DNA from: Nitrospirales bacterium
GTDB taxonomy: Bacteria; Nitrospirota; Nitrospiria; Nitrospirales; UBA8639
Assembly (NCBI GenBank): GCA_022828225.1
Contig: JAJEJG010000013.1
Coordinates: 124,001-188,000, forward strand
Direction of reading: 5' to 3'
DNA: 64,000 bases
Positions 42,060 to 48,778 of this stretch are shown here, piece by piece. A program made the translations under genes and the position numbers. Within the stretch, counting starts at the first letter, position 1. Each line of letters starts with the position of its first letter. Under the pieces are notes generated by a model. The model made no database searches. It had not been told where the DNA came from and saw only the letters and a program-made list of their open reading frames with translations.

Positions 42060-43493
42060 GTGGCTGAGCACGTCGCTGAAAACGAAGAAGCGTTACCGCA
42101 GTTATTGGGGGATTTCGCGCCGATCGACGTCTGGCAACGGCACATGAATGCCGTGTTCTACGGCCTGCGGGGCGAACGCGTGAGGGAATTCTATCAGACC
42201 TTTGCCGCGGCGGATTACCGCCTGGGGTATGCCTTGGCCGCGGATTACGTGCAACGGGCCACGCAACGCCGAAGGGCCGATCCCGAGAAAGGAACCGGGA
42301 CGCTCACGGTCATGGAGTGGGGCTGCGGCAACGGCAATTTGGCCGCGTGCTTTCTGGATCACGTCAAGGCCCTGGACCGGGACGCCGTGCTGTACCCGCG
42401 CATGCAGTACGTGCTCATCGATGCCTCGGAGACGGTGCTTGACGGCGCGAGAGCGAATGCGGAGTTGGCCAAACACGGGGACCGCGTGCAATTCGTGCAG
42501 GCGACGGTGCCGGACCTGCCATCGTTTGCCGACGGGTCAATCGACCGGATTTTCTGCAACGAACTTTGGAGCGAGTTGCCGACCAAACTCCTGTTGCGCA
42601 AGGCCGGGGACGTCATGGAAGAACACATCCGGCCCAATCTGAAAGAAACCCGGCTCCCTGACTTTCCCGATTGGCCGGGATTGGTGCAGGCGTTCGACCA
42701 AGCCGACATCGCCGGGCTTAAACCGCTCCCGGCTTTTCTGGAAGATATCCTGTGGGAACGCGAGTACCACAAAATCGAGGCCAAGGACGTACCGTTCCGT
42801 CGCCTGATCACGGATTTCCTCAAACTCTTCGATGAAGAACTCCTGATACCCGTGAACGTCGGCGCGGCCGCCTCCCTCAAGGAAGCGCACCGGTTGCTGG
42901 CCCCGAACGCGCTCGGGTTCAGCAGCTTCGATGCCGGCACCGCGGACGAGGCCGTGCTCAATGATCCGGAGAAACCCTGCTACAACCTGGTGGGCGGGCA
43001 ATTCAGTTTTATGGTCAACCTGGCGCTGTTGGAAGACGTGGCCAAACAGGTCGGCGGCGGGCAGATCACGATCGAACCGCAAAAAGAATTTGTCGGAAGA
43101 AGTCTCGGGGTCAACGTGATGAGTCTCATGGACGTATTGGCCTCTCATCCCAACCTGCCGCAGGACGCACCGTGGCAAATAGACGGGTTGATCCTGAAGA
43201 CCGTCGATGCCGTGAATGCCGGATATGTGAGTCCGTATGAGCGAACCATCGACTTGCCCCTGTCGCCCGAAGCCCCTGAGAAGACGCGCCGGGAGTTGGA
43301 GCAACTGTTGGCGCAACAGGCAAAACAAGGCGTTCCGGATACCGTGGCCTACCTCGCGGAAGAAGAGGTCATGAAGGCGGCGGGTCAATTGGAAGAGTTG
43401 GGCTACGACCGGGACACCCTTCGGGCCGCGCTCATGGCCCCGCCGCAACCCGTCGATTATTTCCATTTCCGTATGGGACCGGGAGAAGGATGA
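42060..43493 (+). CDS. SAM-dependent methyltransferase (class I, MidA/NDUFAF7-like outline)
   Basis: The product (about 477 residues from GTG 42060) has the class I SAM motif MEWGCGNGNLAACFL, an acidic post-II region (YVLIDASETVLDGARAN) and IDRIFCNELWSELPTKLL, reminiscent of the MidA/NDUFAF7 motif NELxDALP. The C-terminal part (QITIEPQKEFVGRSLGVNVMSL) is also like that group. The methyl acceptor is unknown. GTG 42060 is chosen because GGTGAT precedes it; TTG 41997 would add 21 residues. An inverted repeat overlaps its stop codon. Confidence 0.8.
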   Translation: MAEHVAENEEALPQLLGDFAPIDVWQRHMNAVFYGLRGERVREFYQTFAAADYRLGYALAADYVQRATQRRRADPEKGTGTLTVMEWGCGNGNLAACFLDHVKALDRDAVLYPRMQYVLIDASETVLDGARANAELAKHGDRVQFVQATVPDLPSFADGSIDRIFCNELWSELPTKLLLRKAGDVMEEHIRPNLKETRLPDFPDWPGLVQAFDQADIAGLKPLPAFLEDILWEREYHKIEAKDVPFRRLITDFLKLFDEELLIPVNVGAAASLKEAHRLLAPNALGFSSFDAGTADEAVLNDPEKPCYNLVGGQFSFMVNLALLEDVAKQVGGGQITIEPQKEFVGRSLGVNVMSLMDVLASHPNLPQDAPWQIDGLILKTVDAVNAGYVSPYERTIDLPLSPEAPEKTRRELEQLLAQQAKQGVPDTVAYLAEEEVMKAAGQLEELGYDRDTLRAALMAPPQPVDYFHFRMGPGEG

Positions 43494-43523
43494 TGCCATA
43501 GGGTTAATCACCTACGGCATCAT
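43490..43523 (+). terminator. Hairpin overlapping the methyltransferase stop codon
   Basis: ATGATGCC-A-TAGG (43490-43502) pairs with CCTA-C-GGCATCAT (43511-43523): twelve pairs with one internal mismatch and an eight-base loop. No T-run follows, so it is more likely an mRNA-stabilising or Rho-related structure than a classic intrinsic terminator. Confidence 0.45.
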
Positions 43524-43538
43524 GGGTCATTCTGGTAG

Positions 43539-43560
43539 GGGCAGGCCGGTGTGCCTGCCC
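43539..43560 (+). repeat. GGGCAGGC/GCCTGCCC hairpin repeat
   Basis: GGCAGGC and GCCTGCC arms around CGGTGT form a short stable hairpin, a kind of GTAGGGGC...GCCC spacer repeat widespread in bacteria. It lies between the methyltransferase and the tatA-like pair. Confidence 0.4.
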
Positions 43561-43569
43561 TTCGCCGTG

Positions 43570-43614
43570 TTTCGGAACGGTCGTTTGGGACTTGCCGGAA
43601 TGCCCGTTCCGAAA
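43570..43614. repeat. 11-bp inverted repeat TTTCGGAACGG/CCGTTCCGAAA
   Basis: Perfect 11-bp arms (43570-43580 and 43604-43614) flank a 23-base spacer. It stands about 25 bases before the likely tatA promoter. Operator, repeat element or transcription terminator of the preceding gene are all possible. Confidence 0.45.
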
Positions 43615-43639
43615 AAGCGACTTGACCCTAAATTTTTTG

Positions 43640-43668
43640 TGGACTTCTTCATGGTGTACGAGTATACT
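43640..43668 (+). promoter_or_regulatory. Candidate promoter of the TatA-like gene pair
   Basis: TGGACT (43640-43645), 17 bases and TATACT (43663-43668). The -10 is close to consensus; the -35 is weak. The start would be near 43675, about 62 bases before the ATG. Confidence 0.45.
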
Positions 43669-43736
43669 GCTCGCACGTACAGACCCGTAAGAGTCGGATA
43701 GTGTGTCGGAATGAAGTCACATCGAGAGGTTGAAAC

Positions 43737-44063
43737 ATGATTGGTTCCTTTGGGTGGATGGAATTATTACTCATCCTGTTCATCGTCCTCATTATTTTCG
43801 GGGCCGGGAAAATTCCGCAATTGGGAGAAGGATTGGGGAAAGCCATCAAAGGGTTTAAGAAGTCGATCAATGAACCGGAGGCCATGGACGTGACGCCGCC
43901 GGATGAAGCCGATATGGGCGCGACGGCGGCCCCGCAACCGGGTCAGATCACGGAGCCGGTTATCGCGCAATCCACTGCAGTTCCGCCGGCCGGAGAGCCG
44001 GTCCCACAGGCGGCACCGGCACCGCAGCCTGAAGCGCAAGTACAGGAAACCAGGCAGGTATAG
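43737..44063 (+). CDS. tatA: TatA-like twin-arginine translocase subunit
   Basis: A 108-residue protein with the TatA/B plan: a short N-terminal membrane helix ([22 protein letters not shown]), the [23 protein letters not shown] amphipathic helix, then a Pro/Ala/Gln-rich unstructured tail. FG-x-x-K-I/L-P is the family hallmark. It sits 35 bases before a second TatA/B-like gene. No tatC is in the window, so the partner must be encoded elsewhere. Confidence 0.88.
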   Translation: MIGSFGWMELLLILFIVLIIFGAGKIPQLGEGLGKAIKGFKKSINEPEAMDVTPPDEADMGATAAPQPGQITEPVIAQSTAVPPAGEPVPQAAPAPQPEAQVQETRQV

Positions 44064-44098
44064 CGGCGCGATCCGATCGTGACCGACGGGGGGGAGCA

Positions 44099-44392
44099 AT
44101 GTTCGGCCTGGGGGCAATGGAAATCCTGATTATTCTGGTCATTGCCTTTCTGTTGTTTGGTCCCAAGGAATTACCGGAAATTGGAAAACAGGTCGGGAAA
44201 GCCGTCAAGGGGTTTAAGGAAACTGCTGATGATTTGCGGCAGTCCGTCGAGCCGGAAATCAATATGATTCAGCAAGAAGTCAAAATGGTGGAGCAAGACC
44301 TGCAATCATCCATGAAGGAAGCGGAAGACACGATCAAGGGTGCCGGGGATGCGGCATCCGCCGGCATCAACGAAGGAAACAAACCCGTGTGA
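44099..44392 (+). CDS. TatA/TatB-like twin-arginine translocase subunit
   Basis: A 97-residue paralogue of the preceding gene: MFGLGAMEILIILVIAFLLFGPKELPEIGKQVGKAVKGFKE, followed by a long charged helix (MIQQEVKMVEQDLQSSMKEAEDTIKGAG). Glu in FGPKELP and the longer helical tail lean towards a TatB-like role, but TatA cannot be excluded. A repeat hairpin (44401-44437) follows its stop and may end the transcript. Confidence 0.87.
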   Translation: MFGLGAMEILIILVIAFLLFGPKELPEIGKQVGKAVKGFKETADDLRQSVEPEINMIQQEVKMVEQDLQSSMKEAEDTIKGAGDAASAGINEGNKPV

Positions 44393-44400
44393 CGACCGAT

Positions 44401-44437
44401 CCCCCTCCTTTGTAAGGAGGGGTGAGGGGAGGTAGAG
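44401..44437 (+). repeat. Third copy of the CCCCTCCTT/AAGGAGGGG repeat
   Basis: CCCCTCCTT-TGT-AAGGAGGGG arms with GAGGGGAGGTAGAG tail, nearly identical to 37301-37337. Nine bases after the tat stop codon, it can serve as transcription end. The following A-rich segment leads to the porin promoter. Confidence 0.65.
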
Positions 44438-44488
44438 AAGATTGCCGCTGCCCCAGAAAAAAAACAAAACAAATATTCCATCAACCTC

Positions 44489-44517
44489 TTGCAATAAAAT
44501 GGAAATTAGCCTATATT
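44489..44517 (+). promoter_or_regulatory. Promoter of the porin gene
   Basis: TTGCAA (44489-44494), a 17-base spacer and TATATT (44512-44517) in an AT-rich stretch. Starting near 44524 it would give an unusually long leader of about 275 bases. I see no gene in 44525-44800, only a good ribosome-binding site (ACAGGAGGAG) at its end. Confidence 0.6.
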
Positions 44518-44800
44518 TAGCAGCTAATTTTAAGACGACTGCAATAGTGTGACAAACAGGCAACCCGTTTGCGTCACTCACTGAGCAAAGGAGGTGGAGG
44601 AAAAGGCAAAGAAAATGGAATGCTTGTTCCAATAGAATTCTGGAGTCTTGAGCCCTAAGTATCTGCATCATGTAAGGCTCGGATTAATGAAACAAGTCGT
44701 ACTCATGATAAAAAGGGAAGTAAAAAGAGAAGTCATCATACTGGGCCGGCAAGAGTTACGCACCGCCCGTAGGGGGAATCAACTTACAGGAGGAGTCACA

Positions 44801-46318
44801 ATGAAACGATTGAATGACGGTATCAAATGGACAATGGTCGCGGTCCTGCTTGCGGGGATCACGGCTGTTCCGGCTTTTGCCGAGAAGACCACGCCGGCCA
44901 CAGGTAAGAACTCGGCCGTGCCGGCGGTGCCGCGCGCGATTCCGGATCTGTTGCCGTATCACAAATTCGATCCGCCCAAGAGCAAGCTGTTCGACATCAG
45001 CAAGCTCACGATTTCCGGCGACCTGCGTGTCCGTCCGGAATTCCGGACGAACACCGGCTTTGCCGGAAATACTGGAGCAAAGAACAACACCTTTGTGGTG
45101 CAGCAATGGGCGCGTTTGGGTTTCAACTACTCCATCTCGCCGGACGTGACGTTCTTCTTGCAGGGGCAACATTCCAAGAACTGGGGGGTTAATGCACCAT
45201 TCGGAGCGGGAACCGACGCGAATGGTACCAATGGTACCCTCTTCGCCCGGCAGGCGTTCATGCTGGTGCGGAACTTCCTGGTGCCGAACCTGACCATCAA
45301 AGCCGGAAGGCAACTGGTGGTCTGGGGCAACCATCGCATGTTCGGGCATTTCGACTGGAACAACGTGGGATGGTCCCACGACGGGTTGACCATGAACTAC
45401 AAGCTCAGCAAGAGCACCAACCTGCAAGTGGGCTGGTTGCGGACGTCTGAGAGAAACTGTCCGACTCCGACTTCAGGCAACTGTATTGGCAATGTCCGGC
45501 CCGGCGGGGCTGGTACTCCCTTCTCAGATGCGACGGACGATGGCAATGTGGTCTTTGTCCGCGCGCCTATGAAGGTCGCGGGCGTGGTTCTGGAACCCAC
45601 CTACATCTGGCATGACGGCGGAACGGGTGGAATGGGTGCCCCTCGTCCTGCGAACCAATCCAGGCATACCCTTGGCGGCCGGGCCGTCAAGAAGTTCGGT
45701 GCGGGAGGCGCCCGCGTTGACTTGACGCTTGAAGGTTACTATCAATTCGGGGACATAGGCCCGGGCGCGAATGCCAGCGGCGCCCAGACCATGGATATCG
45801 AGGCGTATGCCTTCCATATCGATGGTGGCGTGACTCTTCCGGTTCCCATGCAGCCCCGCCTGAGCGCCGAATTCAACATGGCCTCCGGTAACAAAAACAA
45901 CGGCAAATGGGGAAGCTTCGATCAATTGTATCCGACGAACCACATTCACTTTGGGTACATGGACCGCATGTCCTGGAAGAACATGAACCATCTGGCGTTC
46001 GGCCTTCAAATGCGGCCCAACGCGGACAGCCATTTCGAAGTGACCGGGCACATATTCAATCGCCAGGAGGAAACCGATGGCGTGTATCATGCCGGTCAAG
46101 CTCAATTTTTAACTGTTGCTAATGCTAATGGCAGCACCGCGACCGATGTTGGGGAAGAGGTCGACGTGGTCTACACCCACTTCTTTACCCCCGGCAACCA
46201 CGTGGCTTGGCAAATCGGCGGCGGGGTGTTCCTCCCGGGTCAGTTTCTCGATGACAGTCGTGGTGGGAATGCCGGCGAACAAAGCTGGGGCTATACCCAA
46301 CTCTGGGTGAACTTCTAA
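44801..46318 (+). CDS. Outer-membrane beta-barrel porin (alginate-export-like family)
   Basis: The 505-residue product has a signal peptide (MKRLNDGIKWTMVAVLLAGITAVPAFA) and a barrel with alternating polar/aromatic strands. It starts with ISGDLRVRPEFRTNTGF and VVQQWARLGFNYSISPDVTFFLQGQHS, continues with LTIKAGRQLVVWGNHRMFGHFDW (the GRQ-x-x-xG motif of alginate-export-type proteins) and ends in a C-terminal aromatic (YTQLWVNF). Such porins are abundant in Nitrospira-like genomes and their substrates are unknown. ATG 44801 follows AGGAGGAG; an in-frame ATG at 44648 would add an implausible charged extension. A strong terminator follows. Confidence 0.88.
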   Translation: MKRLNDGIKWTMVAVLLAGITAVPAFAEKTTPATGKNSAVPAVPRAIPDLLPYHKFDPPKSKLFDISKLTISGDLRVRPEFRTNTGFAGNTGAKNNTFVVQQWARLGFNYSISPDVTFFLQGQHSKNWGVNAPFGAGTDANGTNGTLFARQAFMLVRNFLVPNLTIKAGRQLVVWGNHRMFGHFDWNNVGWSHDGLTMNYKLSKSTNLQVGWLRTSERNCPTPTSGNCIGNVRPGGAGTPFSDATDDGNVVFVRAPMKVAGVVLEPTYIWHDGGTGGMGAPRPANQSRHTLGGRAVKKFGAGGARVDLTLEGYYQFGDIGPGANASGAQTMDIEAYAFHIDGGVTLPVPMQPRLSAEFNMASGNKNNGKWGSFDQLYPTNHIHFGYMDRMSWKNMNHLAFGLQMRPNADSHFEVTGHIFNRQEETDGVYHAGQAQFLTVANANGSTATDVGEEVDVVYTHFFTPGNHVAWQIGGGVFLPGQFLDDSRGGNAGEQSWGYTQLWVNF

Positions 46319-46340
46319 GACGAAGCAATCCTGTTAGCTC

Positions 46341-46379
46341 AATCCCCGCTGAGGCTCATCCCTCAGCGGGGATTTTTTT
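46341..46379 (+). terminator. Intrinsic terminator of the porin gene
   Basis: AATCCCCGCTGAGG (46341-46354) pairs perfectly with CCTCAGCGGGGATT (46361-46374) around CTCATC, with a run of seven T closing it. Confidence 0.92.
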
Positions 46380-46450
46380 GTCCTCCGTATTTGTTGCCGC
46401 GTCATCTCATGACGCCTGCCCGGGTGCCGTGTCCTCTTCTCCCACCGAAG

Positions 46451-46551
46451 CTGTCATTCTGAGCGAAGTGAAGAATCTGCTTCTTCCCTTCTGTCATCCC
46501 CGACCTGATCGGGGATCCAGCGTCTTTGTTTTTTGGATTTCTAGCTGCGCG
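46451..46551 (+). repeat. Dispersed repeats downstream of the porin
   Basis: 46451-46483 is a CTGTCATTCTGAGCGAAGTG-type repeat. 46491-46528 is module B (CTGTCATCCCCGA, then TCGGGGATCCAGCGTCTTTG). A T-rich linker and TAGCTGCGCG at 46542-46551 follow, the remnant of module A. The order is the mirror of that at 48663 and 50795. Confidence 0.65.
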
Positions 46552-46573
46552 TAGAAAATGGAGACAAGGCAGA

Positions 46574-46719
46574 ATGAGCTACGTGGGTGTCTGTGGTAAG
46601 CCGTGCGGTGTCGATTTGGGCACGACCATCCCCCACGGCGATCGTGGTGTCGGATGGGAATCCGCTGAACATCTATTCCAACAAAAAAACGGTGATCCAT
46701 TCACGCATGAGGCGTCCTT
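46574..46719 (+). pseudogene. Possible frameshifted 5' fragment of an Hsp70-like gene
   Basis: MSYVGV...CGVDLGTT is read from ATG 46574. One base later in frame SPTAIVVSDGNPLNIYSNKK continues before a stop. Joined, they resemble the start of an Hsp70/DnaK-type ATPase (GIDLGTT-x-S, then V-x-DG-x-P-x-x-I-x-N). No further part of such a gene follows. The match is short, so this is tentative. The remainder of the gap to 46926 holds only a small TGAGGC-T5-GCCTCA hairpin at 46820-46836. Confidence 0.33.
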
Positions 46720-46926
46720 GACGTTGTGCGCCTGGCAGCTCGGGGTCTGTTGGGCGTATGCCACGGCCCAGGAACGGGACTGGGTGGCGGTGAGGTGTCG
46801 ATTATTTGGCCATCCCGTTTGAGGCTTTTTGCCTCACCACGTGGTTGTTGTCCACGCTGTTCCCATTATTCACAGAATTTTCTTTTTGTTGTGGCGTTTC
46901 TGTCTCACTTTTGGCCAATTTTTATC

Positions 46927-46955
46927 TTGACACAGATCAAGCGTTCTGCTAGGAA
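46927..46955 (+). promoter_or_regulatory. Promoter overlapping an FNR/CRP-type box
   Basis: TTGACA (46927-46932), 17 bases and TAGGAA (46950-46955) form a promoter. The -35 overlaps TTGAC-ACAG-ATCAA (46927-46940), one mismatch from the FNR-type consensus TTGAT-N4-ATCAA. This placement suggests control by a CRP/FNR-family protein, perhaps redox or nitric-oxide responsive. The start codon of the next gene is about 50 bases on. Confidence 0.5.
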
Positions 46956-47007
46956 GTACTACTGGTCGTGTTTCCCGATAGGGTGACTACCACAGGGAGG
47001 GCACGCC

Positions 47008-47256
47008 ATGCAAAACGCATCTCGCCTCAAGAACGAAATCGCCTTTTTTCACAGACATCAGCAGGAATACATCAAGGATCACTACGGCAAGTATGTCCTC
47101 ATTTACCAAGACTCGGCCCACGGGTTTTATGACACGGGGGGCGGGGCGTATCGCGTGGCCAAGCAGGGGCGCTTCAAAAGCGGGGCGTTCTTAATCCGTC
47201 AATGCCTCCGTCCTGACGAGGAAAAGAAAGTCGTCTTTCATTCACGCGTGCTGTAA
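47008..47256 (+). CDS. Small protein, DUF5678-like partner of retropepsin genes
   Basis: An 82-residue protein: MQNASRLKNEIAFFHRHQQEYIKDHYGKYVLIYQDSAHGFYD, then YRVAKQGRFKSGAFLIRQCL. The pattern (aromatic FF-x-x-H-x-x-x-x-x-x-x-YGKYV and a GAFLIRQC motif) resembles small DUF5678-like proteins often encoded beside aspartyl-protease-like genes. The function is unknown. A ribosome-binding site (ACAGGGAGGG) precedes ATG 47008. Eight bases separate it from the next gene, so they share a transcript. Confidence 0.75.
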   Translation: MQNASRLKNEIAFFHRHQQEYIKDHYGKYVLIYQDSAHGFYDTGGGAYRVAKQGRFKSGAFLIRQCLRPDEEKKVVFHSRVL

Positions 47257-47263
47257 CTCCACG

Positions 47264-47758
47264 ATGGTCAACCACGGCCCGATTGCCTTTACCGTCCCCA
47301 TTCAGCAAAAAACCACCCCGCAAGTCATTCGGTTTCCTGTTAAAGTCGGTATCCCCGGCGATTCCGTCGGGCAGGCCGTAGAATTTCACGCGATTTGGGA
47401 TACTGGCACCACCATGAGCATCATCAGTACGGGTGTGGTGCAGCGTCTGAACCTCATTGACGTCATCGACACCGTGGGAGTCGTCACGGTCGAGGGGAGG
47501 GCCGAGGAAGATGCCGATTCCTACTTTGTGGATGTCTGGCTTCCAGGCAGCATTTATTTCCCGAGCCTTCAAGTCGTGCACCGCGATAAATTCACAAGGA
47601 GTGACATGCTTATTGGCATGGATATTATTGGACGTGGCGATTCCTGCCTGACCAACTATAAAAATCAGGCGGCCTTGACCTTTCGATATCCCTCATGTGA
47701 GGTCGTGGACTTCGTCGCAGACATCAAAAAAGATTGCTCTGCTCGCCGCCAAGCATAG
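47264..47758 (+). CDS. Retropepsin-like aspartic protease domain protein
   Basis: A 164-residue protein with the single-lobe retropepsin plan: substrate-strand region FPVKVGIPGD, the catalytic motif AIWDTGTTMSIIS (D-T-G), a flap-like hairpin with VVTVEGRAEED, and SDMLIGMDIIGRGD (the hydrophobic-hydrophobic-GxD motif) near the end. Such proteins would be active as dimers; their targets are unknown. No signal peptide. Neighbouring genes are a DUF5678-like protein upstream and an accessory region downstream. Confidence 0.82.
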   Translation: MVNHGPIAFTVPIQQKTTPQVIRFPVKVGIPGDSVGQAVEFHAIWDTGTTMSIISTGVVQRLNLIDVIDTVGVVTVEGRAEEDADSYFVDVWLPGSIYFPSLQVVHRDKFTRSDMLIGMDIIGRGDSCLTNYKNQAALTFRYPSCEVVDFVADIKKDCSARRQA

Positions 47759-47969
47759 GAGCACCGCATGACGCGCATCAATCTCTGCAAAAAGACCTTG
47801 AGGAGGGACCCGCATCCCCAAGTCATCGCCGATGAGCTCACACACCGCGTTCATCAGTTTTGTGACCAGAGCCCAATGAGCCATCTGAGAATCTTCAGTA
47901 TCCATGCATACGTTGAGCGTTCTGCCAACTTACCAGTATAATTCCACTTTTTTGCAATTTCCTGGATGG
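47759..47969. other. Gap after the retropepsin gene: no confident gene
   Basis: A 57-codon plus-strand frame from 47768 (MTRINLCKKTLRRD...) and a 70-codon minus-strand frame overlapping the protease gene are present. Neither has a ribosome-binding site or recognisable domain. It is probably remnant DNA. Confidence 0.4.
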
Positions 47970-48024
47970 TGTACATTTCGTAAAGTTTTGTACAATATGT
48001 ACATTTTGTACAACATGTAACATC
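47970..48024. repeat. Iterated TGTACA sites, four 9-bp tandem units
   Basis: TGTACA occurs at 47970, 47989, 47998 and 48007. From 47989 the units TGTACAATA, TGTACATTT, TGTACAACA and the degenerate TGTAACATC follow each other with an exact 9-base period. TGTACA is itself palindromic. The spacing is close to one helical turn, as in cooperative binding arrays or iterons. The 228 bases from 48025 to 48252 contain no evident gene. Confidence 0.6.
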
Positions 48025-48252
48025 ACGCATCATTGTCTATCCGGTTGAGATTCGACAGATTGATGATAGATAAATAGATCCATAGAAGCGGTATGCGATG
48101 AGAATTTCACAATCGATTCGTCTGAGCGTAAAAGGCGGAAGGTTACATCGGGGAAGCGAACCTCCGAATGACAGACGCCCGTCAGGCGCTTATTGATCGC
48201 GCGGCTTCGCTTCTAGGCGTCGCGCTGTTTATGGCCATCAAAAGGTCGAAGA

Positions 48253-48521
48253 ATGAAGGACGTGATTACTCGCCAGACAGTCGTCGATAAGCTTGCCGCC
48301 TATTTGCACCATGAGCTGTCATTGTCCGGCCTCGTCGCGTGGGCGGAAACCGCTCTCATGGATGGTGAATTTGACGGCAAGCATTTCGGAGACATTCGAG
48401 ACGTCGTGGCTCGGGTGGGGGTCGCCGACGTCCGAGCGTTCGGCCGACTTGGGAAGACTGCGAACACCTGCTCCGGCGATTAGGCTATTCAGCGAATATC
48501 CAGATCCAAGCCACCCGATAA
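48253..48521 (+). pseudogene. Small conserved-type protein gene with a -1 frameshift
   Basis: ATG 48253 reads MKDVITRQTVVDKLAAYLHHELSLSGLVAWAETALMDGEF...VADVRAFG, then a short alien tail to a stop at 48483. Stepping back one base at 48444 gives PTWEDCEHLLRRLGYSANIQ and a stop at 48521. The joined product (about 89 residues) has the outline of a small widespread protein that ends WEDCE-x-LL-x-x-LGY. A single C missing from a GGCCG context explains the break. A real inactivation, a sequencing error or a programmed shift are all possible. Confidence 0.65.
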
Positions 48522-48594
48522 CGTGTAGGACGACATGCCGGGTCACAGTCCGGGAATGCCGCATGCCCCCCACCGGCTCGCCTGCGGGCTGGCG

Positions 48595-48623
48595 CCCCTT
48601 CGACAAGCTCAGGGCAGGCTCTT
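48595..48623 (-). repeat. Inverted copy of the EPALSLSKG repeat
   Basis: CCCCTTCGACAAGCTCAGGG then CAGGCTCTT is the reverse complement of 35680-35707 over 28 bases. It is followed at about 48637 by CCCCCTCAAGGGGGG, a small hairpin. Confidence 0.75.
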
Positions 48624-48662
48624 GGCTCTCCGATTCCCCCTCAAGGGGGGAGTGATGAAGAA

Positions 48663-48737
48663 GGCGCCATGAGATGGCGCGGCTACAAATAGAACAACAA
48701 AGACACTGGATTCCCGATTACAAACGTCGGGAATGAC
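48663..48737 (+). repeat. Composite dispersed repeat, modules A and B
   Basis: Module A is GGCGCCAT-GAG-ATGGCGC plus GGCTAC (48663-48686). An A-rich linker and module B follow, CAAAGACACTGGATTCCCGA, then GTCGGGAATGAC (to 48737). It shows the full architecture of the family most clearly and lies downstream of the pseudo-caspase gene. Confidence 0.75.
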
Positions 48738-48778
48738 CGTAGAGGGTTACTGACATGGATCTTTTGCCGTTGAGAAAA

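Noticed and set aside
47989-48024. CRISPR array
   Set aside because: The iterated unit is only 9 bp without spacers of uniform length, and no cas gene is present.
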